Positions 22,651-30,820 of a stretch of DNA of 64,000 nucleotides are shown here, piece by piece. Numbering within the stretch: the stretch's first letter is position 1; every line of letters begins with the position of its first letter. The notes beneath the pieces are model-generated. The model was not told the origin of the DNA and ran no database searches. It saw only the letters and a program-made list of their open reading frames with translations. The DNA lies in contig NZ_FOCL01000002.1 in the NCBI RefSeq assembly GCF_900110105.1, positions 947,620 through 1,011,619 of the forward strand, read 5' to 3'. The DNA comes from Mucilaginibacter gossypiicola. Lineage in GTDB: Bacteria > Bacteroidota > Bacteroidia > Sphingobacteriales > Sphingobacteriaceae. The translations under genes were made by a program, and so were the position numbers.

Positions 22651-23961
22651 TTAATCAACCCCTAAAAGGTAGCCTTTAAAATCAGCAAAATCTTTACTGA
22701 TGGCTATTGCCAGTTTGGTTTTTGACTCCAATTCTTTTACCTGTTCCGGCACATCAATTTTAGCGGCTACTTCTTCGCTGAAAACATCCGGGAACTTACA
22801 CGGATGTGCCGTAGAAAGGAATACGCCCGCAGTATCAACAGCGGCATGGTCCTGCTTGTAGTCGGTTAATGCCTGCCATGCAATAGCGGTATGCGGGCAA
22901 ACTACGTAACCATAGTTGTCAAATACCCAGTTGATGGCTTTTACGGTTTCTTCATCATCATATTTAAAACCAACTACTAATTCTTTAAGCGCTTCTGTAT
23001 CGTTTTTAAACAGATCGGAAATACGTACCCAGTTGCTTGGGTTGCCAACGTCCATCGCGTTTGAAAGCGTAGCTACCGACGGTTTGGGCTGATAAACACC
23101 GGTTTTTAAAAACGCGGGAACTGTATCATTAACATTGGTGGCTGCAATAAATTTTTCGACAGGTAAGCCCATTTTCCAGGCTAATAAGCCGGCGCCGATG
23201 TTGCCGAAGTTGCCGCTCGGTACCGAGAACACTACTTTTTTAATGCCTTGCCTTAACAACTGCGCATAAGCATTGAAGTAATAAAAAGTCTGCGGAACCA
23301 AACGCGCTATATTGATAGAATTGGCCGATGTAAGGCGGAACCTCTCGTTTAGTTCATCATCAACAAACGCTTGCTTTACCAAGGCCTGGCAATCATCAAA
23401 AGTGCCGTCAACCTCCAATGCGCGGATATTTTGGCCATTGGTGGTTAGCTGTTGTTCCTGCACGCCACTCACTTTGCCTTTTGGATAAAGGATGGTAACA
23501 CGGGTATTGGGAACGCCTAAAAAGCCAAGGGCAACAGCGCCGCCTGTATCACCACTGGTGGCAACCAGTACGTCCAGTTGTTTTTCGCCGGGCTCAAGGA
23601 AATAGCTCATCACACGGCTCATAAAACGTGCGCCAAAATCTTTGAATGCCAGTGATGGGCCGTGGAAAAGTTCGAGGACATAAACATTGTCTTCCAGCTT
23701 TACAATTGGAGCAGGGAAGTTAATGGCATCATCGATCAGGGCTTTCAGATCTGCTTCAGGAATAGAATCGCCAAGCAGGTTTTGAGCTACTTTGAATGCA
23801 ATTTCGGGCAGAGTGTATTTATCAAGGTTATTGATAAACTCATCATCCAAACGCGGGATACTGTAAGGCATATATAAACCTTTGTCCTGCGGCATGCTGT
23901 TAAAAACCGCATCTTTAAAAGATACTTCAGATAGGGTATTATTGGTACTGTAGAGTTTCAT
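22651..23961 (-). CDS. thrC: Threonine synthase
   Basis: The 436-residue PLP enzyme converts O-phosphohomoserine to threonine. The PLP lysine lies in HGPSLAFKDFGARF; ATSGDTGGAVALGF binds substrate and SVPSGNFGNIGAG the cofactor phosphate. It has the length of the proteobacterial/fungal-type enzyme. It is the third gene of the leftward thrA-thrB-thrC cluster, 173 bases from thrB with a dispersed palindrome between them. Confidence 0.95.
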   Translation of the reverse strand: MKLYSTNNTLSEVSFKDAVFNSMPQDKGLYMPYSIPRLDDEFINNLDKYTLPEIAFKVAQNLLGDSIPEADLKALIDDAINFPAPIVKLEDNVYVLELFHGPSLAFKDFGARFMSRVMSYFLEPGEKQLDVLVATSGDTGGAVALGFLGVPNTRVTILYPKGKVSGVQEQQLTTNGQNIRALEVDGTFDDCQALVKQAFVDDELNERFRLTSANSINIARLVPQTFYYFNAYAQLLRQGIKKVVFSVPSGNFGNIGAGLLAWKMGLPVEKFIAATNVNDTVPAFLKTGVYQPKPSVATLSNAMDVGNPSNWVRISDLFKNDTEALKELVVGFKYDDEETVKAINWVFDNYGYVVCPHTAIAWQALTDYKQDHAAVDTAGVFLSTAHPCKFPDVFSEEVAAKIDVPEQVKELESKTKLAIAISKDFADFKGYLLGVD

Positions 23962-23993
23962 TTTTTGATTTCGGAATTCGGATGTTTCACATC

Positions 23994-24079
23994 ATGTCAT
24001 TGCGAGCGTAGCGTGGCAATCGCGAGCTGTACAGGGCGGACCTGCTTATCGGAGATTGCTTCGTACCTCGCAATGACAT
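23994..24079. repeat. Dispersed palindrome family A, copy 3
   Basis: An 86-base copy between thrB and thrC, bounded by ATGTCATTGCGAG and CTCGCAATGACAT. In the operon transcript it would form a hairpin that could pause or process the mRNA. Confidence 0.85.
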
Positions 24080-24134
24080 GGCTTTTTATGGTTTTGACTT
24101 AAAACTTGCGACTTTGAGCTCAGGACTTTGACAC

Positions 24135-25133
24135 TTATCCCAAAACCTTCGGCCCCGCGTCATTGATAGTTGATACGTAACTGTTTGAGCCGATCTTTAA
24201 GCCGGTTAAATGCTGTTGTAACTTTTGGGTGATGGCACGGGCGGTTGCTTCATCTTTAGTAAAAGCAAAAACCGACGGGCCTGAGCCTGATATACCAAAG
24301 CTTACCGCGCCAAGCTCCATCGCCATTTCGCGCATTTTATAAAAATCAGGGATCAGCATGGAGCGTACCGGTTCAACCAGTACATCTTTCATACTGCGAC
24401 CAATCAGGTCGATATCCTGCATAAATAAACCACTCACTAAGCCTGCAATATTACCCCATTGGGTTACGGCATCCTTCATCTGGATGTTTTTGCGGATGAT
24501 CTGGCGGGCTTCACGCGTAGGTACGTCCACATCCGGGAATACGATAGCGCACCACAGGTTTTTAGGGTGCGGCAGCCTTACCACATCAAGCGGCTCATAA
24601 CTGCGGATGAGCACAAAACCGCCAAACAGGGCCGGGGCAACGTTATCTGCATGACCATGACCGCAGGCCATTTCTTCACCTTTCATGGCAAAAGGCAACA
24701 ATTTTATCGGGTCGGCATCGTCGCCTAATAAGGTTTTAATAGCAAACAAACCGGCTACGGTACTGGCCGAGCTTGAACCCAAACCGCTGCCAATAGGCAT
24801 TTTTTTGTGCAGCTCGATATCCAAACCAATATCGGTACGGCCAACGCTTTGTAAATAATGTTGAACACTAACGCTAACCGTGTTTTTCGCCGGATCAAGC
24901 GGCAGGCGACCGTCATCGCCGGTAATTTTGCTAAGGGTGATGCCTGGTTTGCCGGTCAAACGCATGATCACCTCGTCGCCTGGCTCATCAACCGCAAAGC
25001 CCAGCACATCAAAACCGCAAACCACGTTGGCCACGGTTGCCGGGGCAAAAACGTGGATGCTGTCGCGTCCCCCGTTTCCCGAAAGGGGAGCCAAAGTTGT
25101 AGGGGCTAATTCTTGTAACTTATTATCTTCCAT
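24135..25133 (-). CDS. thrB: Homoserine kinase
   Basis: The 332-residue GHMP kinase carries the ATP-binding motif MPIGSGLGSSSAS and the C-terminal GISGSGPSVFAF. It phosphorylates homoserine for threonine synthase. The N-terminus is somewhat longer than in the enteric enzyme (about 310 residues), with a proline- and glycine-containing leader before FAPATVANVVCGFDVLGFA. It is the second gene of the threonine operon. Confidence 0.94.
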   Translation of the reverse strand: MEDNKLQELAPTTLAPLSGNGGRDSIHVFAPATVANVVCGFDVLGFAVDEPGDEVIMRLTGKPGITLSKITGDDGRLPLDPAKNTVSVSVQHYLQSVGRTDIGLDIELHKKMPIGSGLGSSSASTVAGLFAIKTLLGDDADPIKLLPFAMKGEEMACGHGHADNVAPALFGGFVLIRSYEPLDVVRLPHPKNLWCAIVFPDVDVPTREARQIIRKNIQMKDAVTQWGNIAGLVSGLFMQDIDLIGRSMKDVLVEPVRSMLIPDFYKMREMAMELGAVSFGISGSGPSVFAFTKDEATARAITQKLQQHLTGLKIGSNSYVSTINDAGPKVLG

Positions 25134-25182
25134 TATTCAAAATATCAAACTATCATTCGTCGCTTTTAAGCGGGGGCTGTGC

Positions 25183-25294
25183 GATTCCCCTCTTTAGAGG
25201 GGCGGAGGGGTGTGTTTCTGCTTTTTGCCTATCGCCTGGATAGCACACCCCTGCTTTCGCTCATTTCCTGCGCGCCCCCTCTCAAGAGGGGATT
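25183..25294. repeat. Palindrome cluster between thrA and thrB
   Basis: CCCCTCTTTAGAGGGG forms one hairpin near 25187, AGGGGTGTG and CACACCCCT pair over about 40 bases, and CCCCTCTCAAGAGGGG forms a hairpin near 25276. This is a different family from the one in the thrB-thrC gap. Confidence 0.75.
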
Positions 25295-25305
25295 TAAAAC
25301 TGCTC

Positions 25306-27756
25306 TTAATTAGCGCCCACGTTTATTAAATCAGCAAATACGCCTGCAGCGGTTACTTCAGCACCTGCGCCGGGGCCTTTTACAACCAGCGGGCGCTCAC
25401 GGTACCTGTCGGTTGTGAAGGATATGATGTTATCACTGCCCGACAGCATGTAGAACGGATGATTTTCATCAACCATTTGTAGGGTGATGCTTACCTTACT
25501 GTCTTCCAGTTTACCAATGTAACGCAAAACTTTACCGTCTTTTTCGGCGGTGTCTTTTAGTTTGGCAAAATGAGCGTCTTCTGTTTTTAGTGTCGCATAA
25601 AAATCCTCAACGGTTTTAGCCTCAAGGCTTGCTTTTGGCAGTACGCTTTCTATTTCCACATCGGCTTCTTCCATAGCGTAACCGGCGTCGCGGGCAAGGA
25701 TGAGCATTTTGCGCATAAAGTCCTTACCGCTCAGGTCATCGCGTGGATCTGGTTCGGTATAACCTTTTTCCTGTGCTTCTTTTACCACATCGTGGAAATT
25801 GGCATCACCTTTAAAGTTATTAAAGATGAACGATATAGTACCCGAAAGTATAGCCTCGATGCGCTGCACCCTGTCGCCGCTGTTCATCAGGTTTTTAAGG
25901 GTATTGATGATTGGCAGACCGGCGCCAACGTTGGTTTCGTAAAAGAAATCGACACCATGGGCACGGGCGGTATCTTTAAAGGTGCGGTATTGTTTGTAGC
26001 TACCCGAATTACCTATTTTATTACAAGTGATCACCGAGATATTGGCTTTAAAGATCTCTTCATAAAAACCGATAGGCACAGGGCTTGCGGTATTGTCAAT
26101 AAACACACAGTTTGGCAGGTTCATTTCTATCATCCGGTTGATGAACGATTGCAGATCGGCTTCGTATGGCGATGCCTGCAGGTCATTTTGCCAGGTATCT
26201 AATGAAATGCCATCACTGTTGAAAGTCATTTTGCGGGTATTGCTGATACCGGCTATTTTAACCTGGATGCCGTTGTTATCTTTTAAATATTCGCTATGGG
26301 CATTCAATTGGTTAAACAACGTTTTGCCGATGTTACCTGTACCAAGACAAAACGCATGCAGGGTTTTGGTAAGCTGAACAAAGAATGCATCGTGTACAGC
26401 ATTCAAAGCTTTTGAAAGATCATTAGCTGAGATGATCACCGAAATATTATATTCTGATGATCCCTGGGCTATAGCCCTTACGTTAACCCCATTACGGCCA
26501 AGCGCATGGAACAGCTTGCCCGACATGCCCGGCGTTTGTTTCATGTTTTCGCCAACTACAGCCAATATGGCAAGGTTTTTTTCGATGACGAGGTGCTCCA
26601 GTTTTTTGGCGGCAAGCTCCAGTTCAAACTCCTGCTCTATAACTTGTTTGGCTCTTTCAGTATCCTGTGGCTGCACCGCAAAAGTGATGCTATGCTCAGA
26701 TGACGACTGTGTGATCAGGATCACATTGATCTGCTCGCGGGCAAGCAACGAGAATAAACGGCCGCTAAAACCCGATTTGCCTACCATGCCGCTGCCCTCT
26801 AAGTTGAGGATGCTGATATTGTTGATAGATGAAATGCCTTTGATTGGCAGGACGGAGGCTTTGCAATCATGGCGGATCACGGTGCCTGCAAACTCCGGCT
26901 CAAAAGTATTTTTGATAACGATAGGGATCTTCTTTAAAAATGCCGGGATCATGGTTGGCGGATAGATCACCTTGGCGCCAAAGTACGAAAGCTCCATAGC
27001 TTCGGTATAGGTAAGCTCGGTTAGGGAGAACGCTTTTTTCACCATGCGCGGATCGGCTGTCATCATACCGTTAACATCTGTCCAGATCTGAATTTCCTGT
27101 GCATTTAATGCCGCACCGAAGATAGCAGCAGTATAATCAGAACCTCCGCGGCCCAATGTTGTAGTTTGGCCAGCATCATTTGAGGCGATAAAGCCGGTAA
27201 CGATCAAGGTTTTGCCTTTGTTTTCGGCATACAGGCCTTGCACCAATCTTTCGGTAAGCTCGGTGTTTACTTTGGCGTTTCCGAAAGCGCTATCAGTTTT
27301 GATCACATCGGCCGCATCAACAAAAAGTACATCGCCAAAATGTTGCGCTGCAATTTTGCTCACCATCAGGGTTGAGCAGCGCTCACCGAAGGCAAGCACC
27401 TGGTCGCGGGTTTTCGGGGTAAGTTCGCGAAGGGTAAGCACGCCCTGTAAAAGTTCTTCCAGCTGGTTGAAGTGAATTTTTAAACGGGTAAGTGCCGGGT
27501 TTTGGTTTTGTACGTCCAAAAGGGCTTTTACCGTATCAAAGTGACGTTTTTCCAGTTCGGCCAAACCGGCGGTGAACTCTTTGCCATTTGCCGCATCTTC
27601 GGCCATGGCCGAAAGCAGGTTGGTTACACCGCCCATGGCTGATAATACCACCACTGGTTTTTCATCATTTTTTACTTCATCCTTCAGGATGCTTAACAGG
27701 GTTTGGATGCTGCTTACAGATCCAACGGAAGTACCTCCGAATTTTAAAACTTTCAT
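25306..27756 (-). CDS. thrA: Bifunctional aspartate kinase / homoserine dehydrogenase
   Basis: The 816-residue fusion starts with the aspartokinase signature KFGGTSVGS, continues with two ACT-type regulatory segments (about 310-460), and ends with homoserine dehydrogenase, whose NAD(P) motif is GTGNIGKTLFNQ; TNVGAGLPII and the lysine in DLSGKDFMRK lie in its catalytic part. It performs the first and third steps from aspartate to threonine. The ACT domains predict feedback inhibition by threonine. Expression is probably set by the leader peptide and attenuator upstream. Confidence 0.96.
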   Translation of the reverse strand: MKVLKFGGTSVGSVSSIQTLLSILKDEVKNDEKPVVVLSAMGGVTNLLSAMAEDAANGKEFTAGLAELEKRHFDTVKALLDVQNQNPALTRLKIHFNQLEELLQGVLTLRELTPKTRDQVLAFGERCSTLMVSKIAAQHFGDVLFVDAADVIKTDSAFGNAKVNTELTERLVQGLYAENKGKTLIVTGFIASNDAGQTTTLGRGGSDYTAAIFGAALNAQEIQIWTDVNGMMTADPRMVKKAFSLTELTYTEAMELSYFGAKVIYPPTMIPAFLKKIPIVIKNTFEPEFAGTVIRHDCKASVLPIKGISSINNISILNLEGSGMVGKSGFSGRLFSLLAREQINVILITQSSSEHSITFAVQPQDTERAKQVIEQEFELELAAKKLEHLVIEKNLAILAVVGENMKQTPGMSGKLFHALGRNGVNVRAIAQGSSEYNISVIISANDLSKALNAVHDAFFVQLTKTLHAFCLGTGNIGKTLFNQLNAHSEYLKDNNGIQVKIAGISNTRKMTFNSDGISLDTWQNDLQASPYEADLQSFINRMIEMNLPNCVFIDNTASPVPIGFYEEIFKANISVITCNKIGNSGSYKQYRTFKDTARAHGVDFFYETNVGAGLPIINTLKNLMNSGDRVQRIEAILSGTISFIFNNFKGDANFHDVVKEAQEKGYTEPDPRDDLSGKDFMRKMLILARDAGYAMEEADVEIESVLPKASLEAKTVEDFYATLKTEDAHFAKLKDTAEKDGKVLRYIGKLEDSKVSITLQMVDENHPFYMLSGSDNIISFTTDRYRERPLVVKGPGAGAEVTAAGVFADLINVGAN

Positions 27757-27781
27757 TTATGGGTTAGTAATCGTTCTATAC

Positions 27782-27812
27782 AAAAAAACCTTCCTCTTTG
27801 CGGAGGAAGGTT
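27782..27812 (-). terminator. Attenuator terminator of the threonine operon
   Basis: On the minus strand AACCTTCCTC (27812-27803) pairs with GAGGAAGGTT (27796-27787) around a 6-base loop, followed by a run of seven T. It lies between the leader peptide and thrA. Bases 27809-27801 (CTTCCTCCG) can instead pair with CGGAGGAAG at 27864-27856, the end of the leader gene, which would prevent the terminator from forming. Confidence 0.88.
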
Positions 27813-27851
27813 TTTCTTTTGGTTTTCATTTTATGTTTTTACACCATACGA

Positions 27852-27917
27852 TTATCTTCCTCCGAGGTTTATGCCGGTGGTAATAATAATTGTAGTAATG
27901 GTGTTGTTAATTGTCAT
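27852..27917 (-). CDS. thrL: Threonine operon leader peptide
   Basis: A 21-codon frame starts at ATG 27915-27917 and contains six threonine and six isoleucine codons, in the core TINNTITTIIITTGI, then NLGGR and stop. This closely parallels the Escherichia coli ThrL peptide, also built of Thr and Ile and followed by a terminator and thrA. Stalling for lack of charged tRNA-Thr or tRNA-Ile would leave the final Gly-Gly-Arg codons free to form the antiterminator. A longer in-frame start at 28061 exists but is less likely. Confidence 0.8.
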   Translation of the reverse strand: MTINNTITTIIITTGINLGGR

Positions 27918-27928
27918 ATATAATGTCT

Positions 27929-27960
27929 GTAAAGTAAGTAGATTATTTTCTGATTTGCAA
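27929..27960 (-). promoter_or_regulatory. Candidate promoter of the threonine operon
   Basis: On the minus strand TTGC (27960-27957) and TACTTTAC (27936-27929, one mismatch to TAnnTTTG) have near-standard spacing. Transcription would begin close to the leader peptide start. Confidence 0.35.
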
Positions 27961-28144
27961 GGAATATTTAACAAATTATGATTTTCGCAATAATTGTCAG
28001 GTAGTTGGCTGAGTAAATGATGGATTTGATAATGAGGAAGGTAAGTAAAAGGTTTTATCAAGGGTTGTGCGTTATTTAAGAATTACACGGGGTGATTAAG
28101 AGATACGAGGTTTCTGAACTTCATATGTCTGGGTTTCAATTACA

Positions 28145-28295
28145 CGTGGCTCCTATGGAGCCTATACTCGCTGGGACATAGAGCTATAAACACGATACTC
28201 CTACGGAGTTCGCTGTCGGTTTACCACTCCGTAGGAGTGTCGTGTTTATAGGAAATAAAAAAGTCAGATCCGGCTCCGTAGGTGCCTCGTGTTTC
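28145..28295. repeat. Palindrome cluster with CTCCGTAGGAG motif
   Basis: The main unit is a 26-base inverted repeat with one mismatch (28184-28209 with 28226-28251), whose arms contain ACTCCTACGGAGT and ACTCCGTAGGAGT. Related palindromes are GGCTCCTATGGAGCC near 28148 and GGCTCCGTAGGTGCC near 28271. It lies between the threonine operon and rsgA and accounts for most of the gap 28080-28300. Confidence 0.8.
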
Positions 28296-28357
28296 TGAAC
28301 GCGATTTTCGTGCGATTATCACCCAGTTTCAAAAAATCTTCAATAAATTTAATTTGC

Positions 28358-28365
28358 TACTTTTG
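28358..28365 (+). promoter_or_regulatory. Promoter box of rsgA
   Basis: TACTTTTG matches TAnnTTTG exactly and lies 11 bases before the ATG, so the mRNA leader would be very short. No clear -33 element. Confidence 0.4.
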
Positions 28366-28376
28366 AACCTCGATAT

Positions 28377-29297
28377 ATGCAGGGACTAATAACAAAATCA
28401 ACAGGAAGCTGGTACCAGGTACAAACCCCCGATGGGCAAAAGATAGATTGCCGCATCAAGGGCAAGTTCCGTATTAAGGGTATCACTACTACCAATCCTA
28501 TTGCTGTTGGCGATGTAGTTGATTTTGAAATGGAGCCCGACCGCGAAGACGGTGTGATCACCAATTTGCATCAACGCAAAAACTACATCATTCGTAAGGC
28601 CATTAACCTGAGCAAGCAGGCGCAGATCATTGCCGCCAATCTTGATCAGGCTATTTTGGTAGTTACGCTGGCCTCTCCGCGTACCTCTCTTGGCTTTATC
28701 GATCGCTTTTTGGTAACTGCCGAGGCTTACGATATTCCTGCAAGATTAGTATTTAATAAACTTGACCTTTTCAGCGACGAAGGCCTGGAAGTATTGGCCG
28801 ATTATAAAGCTATTTATGAAGATATCGGCTATCCCTGCTTTGAAGTATCAGCCATTCAGGGTACTAATATCAGCCAGGTACAGGATCTGTTGAAAGATAA
28901 GGTTACCTTGTTTTCGGGCCACTCGGGGGTGGGCAAATCAAGCCTGATCAATGCGCTGTTGCCCGAACTGGAACTGCGCACCAATATGGTATCCGACTGG
29001 AGCGATAAGGGTATGCACACCACCACCTTTGCCGAAATGTTTGAACTGCCACAGGGCGGTTTTATCATCGATACTCCCGGCATCCGCGAATTGGGAGTTA
29101 TCGACATAGAAAAACAGGAGCTCAGTCATTTCTTTCCCGAAATGCGTGAGCGGATGCACGACTGCCGTTTTAATAATTGCCGTCATATCAACGAACCCGG
29201 CTGCGCTGTGCTTGAAGCTTTGGAAGAGGGAGAGATAACCCTATCGAGGTATGAAAGCTACCTGAGCATTTATCATGGTAATGATACAAGGGCTTAG
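28377..29297 (+). CDS. rsgA: Ribosome small-subunit-dependent GTPase A
   Basis: The 306-residue protein has an N-terminal OB-fold, a circularly permuted GTPase domain (G4 NKLD before G1 GHSGVGKSSL, G3 DTPGIRELG), and a C-terminal zinc domain (CRFNNCRHINEPGC). RsgA assists late maturation of the 30S subunit. The start at 28377 is supported by the nearby promoter box and full family length. Confidence 0.95.
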   Translation: MQGLITKSTGSWYQVQTPDGQKIDCRIKGKFRIKGITTTNPIAVGDVVDFEMEPDREDGVITNLHQRKNYIIRKAINLSKQAQIIAANLDQAILVVTLASPRTSLGFIDRFLVTAEAYDIPARLVFNKLDLFSDEGLEVLADYKAIYEDIGYPCFEVSAIQGTNISQVQDLLKDKVTLFSGHSGVGKSSLINALLPELELRTNMVSDWSDKGMHTTTFAEMFELPQGGFIIDTPGIRELGVIDIEKQELSHFFPEMRERMHDCRFNNCRHINEPGCAVLEALEEGEITLSRYESYLSIYHGNDTRA

Positions 29298-29372
29298 GGA
29301 AAGGGGCAAGACTTTTAGAGTCAAGAGGCAAGAAAACAAGTATAGTTTTTTAGAGAGAAGTCCGTTAAAAAT

Positions 29373-29462
29373 ATGTCATTGCGAGGAGGAACGACGTGGC
29401 AATCGCATGCTATACAGGGCCGCTATGCTTCCGTGCGATTGCTTCGTTCCTCGCAATGACAT
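29373..29462. repeat. Dispersed palindrome family A, copy 4
   Basis: A 90-base copy bounded by ATGTCATTGCGAG and CTCGCAATGACAT, with CGTGGCAATCGCATGC and GCGATTGCTTCG inside. Confidence 0.85.
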
Positions 29463-29493
29463 TTTTTTCAGCTGATGCAGTATTATAGCAACA

Positions 29494-30687
29494 TCATCTC
29501 TTCGCTGCTTCTTTCACCAGCACATCCACAATAGCCTGTTTATTGGGAAAATACTTATTAGTTAAAAACAAACCTCCTTTACCGGTTGACGGGTTAAAGA
29601 ATAAATAAGTGCCTACGCCGGGATCATCGCCGTCATGGCCTATGGTACCGTTGGTGTATAAATTCCAGAAGATGCCTTTATTGCGATAAGTTAAATTGAT
29701 GTTTTTGGGCGGATGTTCTTTGCTGAACTGTGCGGTAAACATGGTTTGGTAAGAAGCTTCGGTAAGTAGCTTTTTATCATGCATGGCAATAGCCATCAGA
29801 TATTTGCTCAGGTCTTCGGGCGAGGTTTTGAGGCCTCCGTCCGGGTAGGTAACCAGGTCATACAGTGGGAAGCGGTTCTTTTGATCAAGATATAATATGG
29901 CGTGATTTTTTAAATCCATATCAGGTATATGCCAGCCCGAATGATCCATTTTTAAAGGTTTCAGGATATACTTCTTAGTAAAATCTGCGTAAGAAAGCCC
30001 TGATTTAAGTTCGATAAGATAAGCCACCAACGCCGAGCCAATGTTGCTATATGAAGATGTGCCCCCTGCCGGGCCTTCGCCAAAGTTAGCTTTGCTGTAA
30101 TGTTGGCCCTGTGGCGATAAATAGTTGTAAACGAATTGCGTCAGGGTAGTGTCCTTTAATTTATCACCATAACCCATTTGGTTGAGTGTGCTTATTGAAA
30201 CACTGTCATAAGCCCTTAGTTTGGGGTAAAAATGATAGATGTAATGGTATACCTCCGGATTGTCGACAATGCCCGACGTATGATTGGTTAATTCTCTGAT
30301 AGTTATTTTTCCGTTTGGATCGTTAGGGTTAGTTACCCTAAAAGGCAGTACATCATTAATATCTGTTTCCAGCGTAAAATACTTTAGTTCGATGGCTTTC
30401 ATCAACGCAATGGCAATAAATGTTTTGCTCACCGAGCCAATGTTTTGAACTGCATTTGCCGAATAGGGGATTTGATTGGCAATATCGGCATAACCAAAGC
30501 CTTGCTCATAGGTGATTTTATTGCCATCGGTCATGATCACATACATACCGGGGAGGCTTTCCTGCGTAAAGGCCTGTTGTAGTTTAATGGTTAAAGAATC
30601 TTGTTGGGCTTGTGCCTGGATACTGTTGGTTATCAGGACAAAGGTTAGCACACAAAGAAGTGTTTTCAAGGTTTTATAGGTTTTCAT
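29494..30687 (-). CDS. Class C beta-lactamase-family serine hydrolase, exported
   Basis: The 397-residue protein has a signal peptide (ending NSIQAQAQ) and the serine-hydrolase motifs SVSK (S-x-x-K, in NIGSVSKTFIAIAL) and YSN (SSYSNIGSALV), with HDG near the C-terminus in place of KTG. Such proteins include D-aminopeptidases, esterases and penicillin-binding enzymes; antibiotic resistance should not be assumed. It is a single gene. The substrate is unknown. Confidence 0.85.
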   Translation of the reverse strand: MKTYKTLKTLLCVLTFVLITNSIQAQAQQDSLTIKLQQAFTQESLPGMYVIMTDGNKITYEQGFGYADIANQIPYSANAVQNIGSVSKTFIAIALMKAIELKYFTLETDINDVLPFRVTNPNDPNGKITIRELTNHTSGIVDNPEVYHYIYHFYPKLRAYDSVSISTLNQMGYGDKLKDTTLTQFVYNYLSPQGQHYSKANFGEGPAGGTSSYSNIGSALVAYLIELKSGLSYADFTKKYILKPLKMDHSGWHIPDMDLKNHAILYLDQKNRFPLYDLVTYPDGGLKTSPEDLSKYLMAIAMHDKKLLTEASYQTMFTAQFSKEHPPKNINLTYRNKGIFWNLYTNGTIGHDGDDPGVGTYLFFNPSTGKGGLFLTNKYFPNKQAIVDVLVKEAAKR

Positions 30688-30784
30688 ACGCCTATATTAC
30701 AACAAACAGAATATAAACCCCTATTGGTTATTGAAAATTATTTTACGGGCTGATAAGAAAGGTGTCAGCAAATAATCTTTCAAT

Positions 30785-30811
30785 AAAAAAGACCTTGTGG
30801 ATAACACAAGG
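30785..30811 (-). terminator. Terminator of the cystathionine gamma-synthase-family gene
   Basis: CCTTGTG (30793-30799) pairs with CACAAGG (30805-30811); on the minus strand the hairpin is followed by TCTTTTTTATT. Confidence 0.8.
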
Positions 30812-30820
30812 CCTTGATAT

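Noticed and set aside
29494..30687. Beta-lactam resistance gene
   Set aside because: The family is broad and the third motif reads HDG, not the usual KTG; resistance cannot be inferred.
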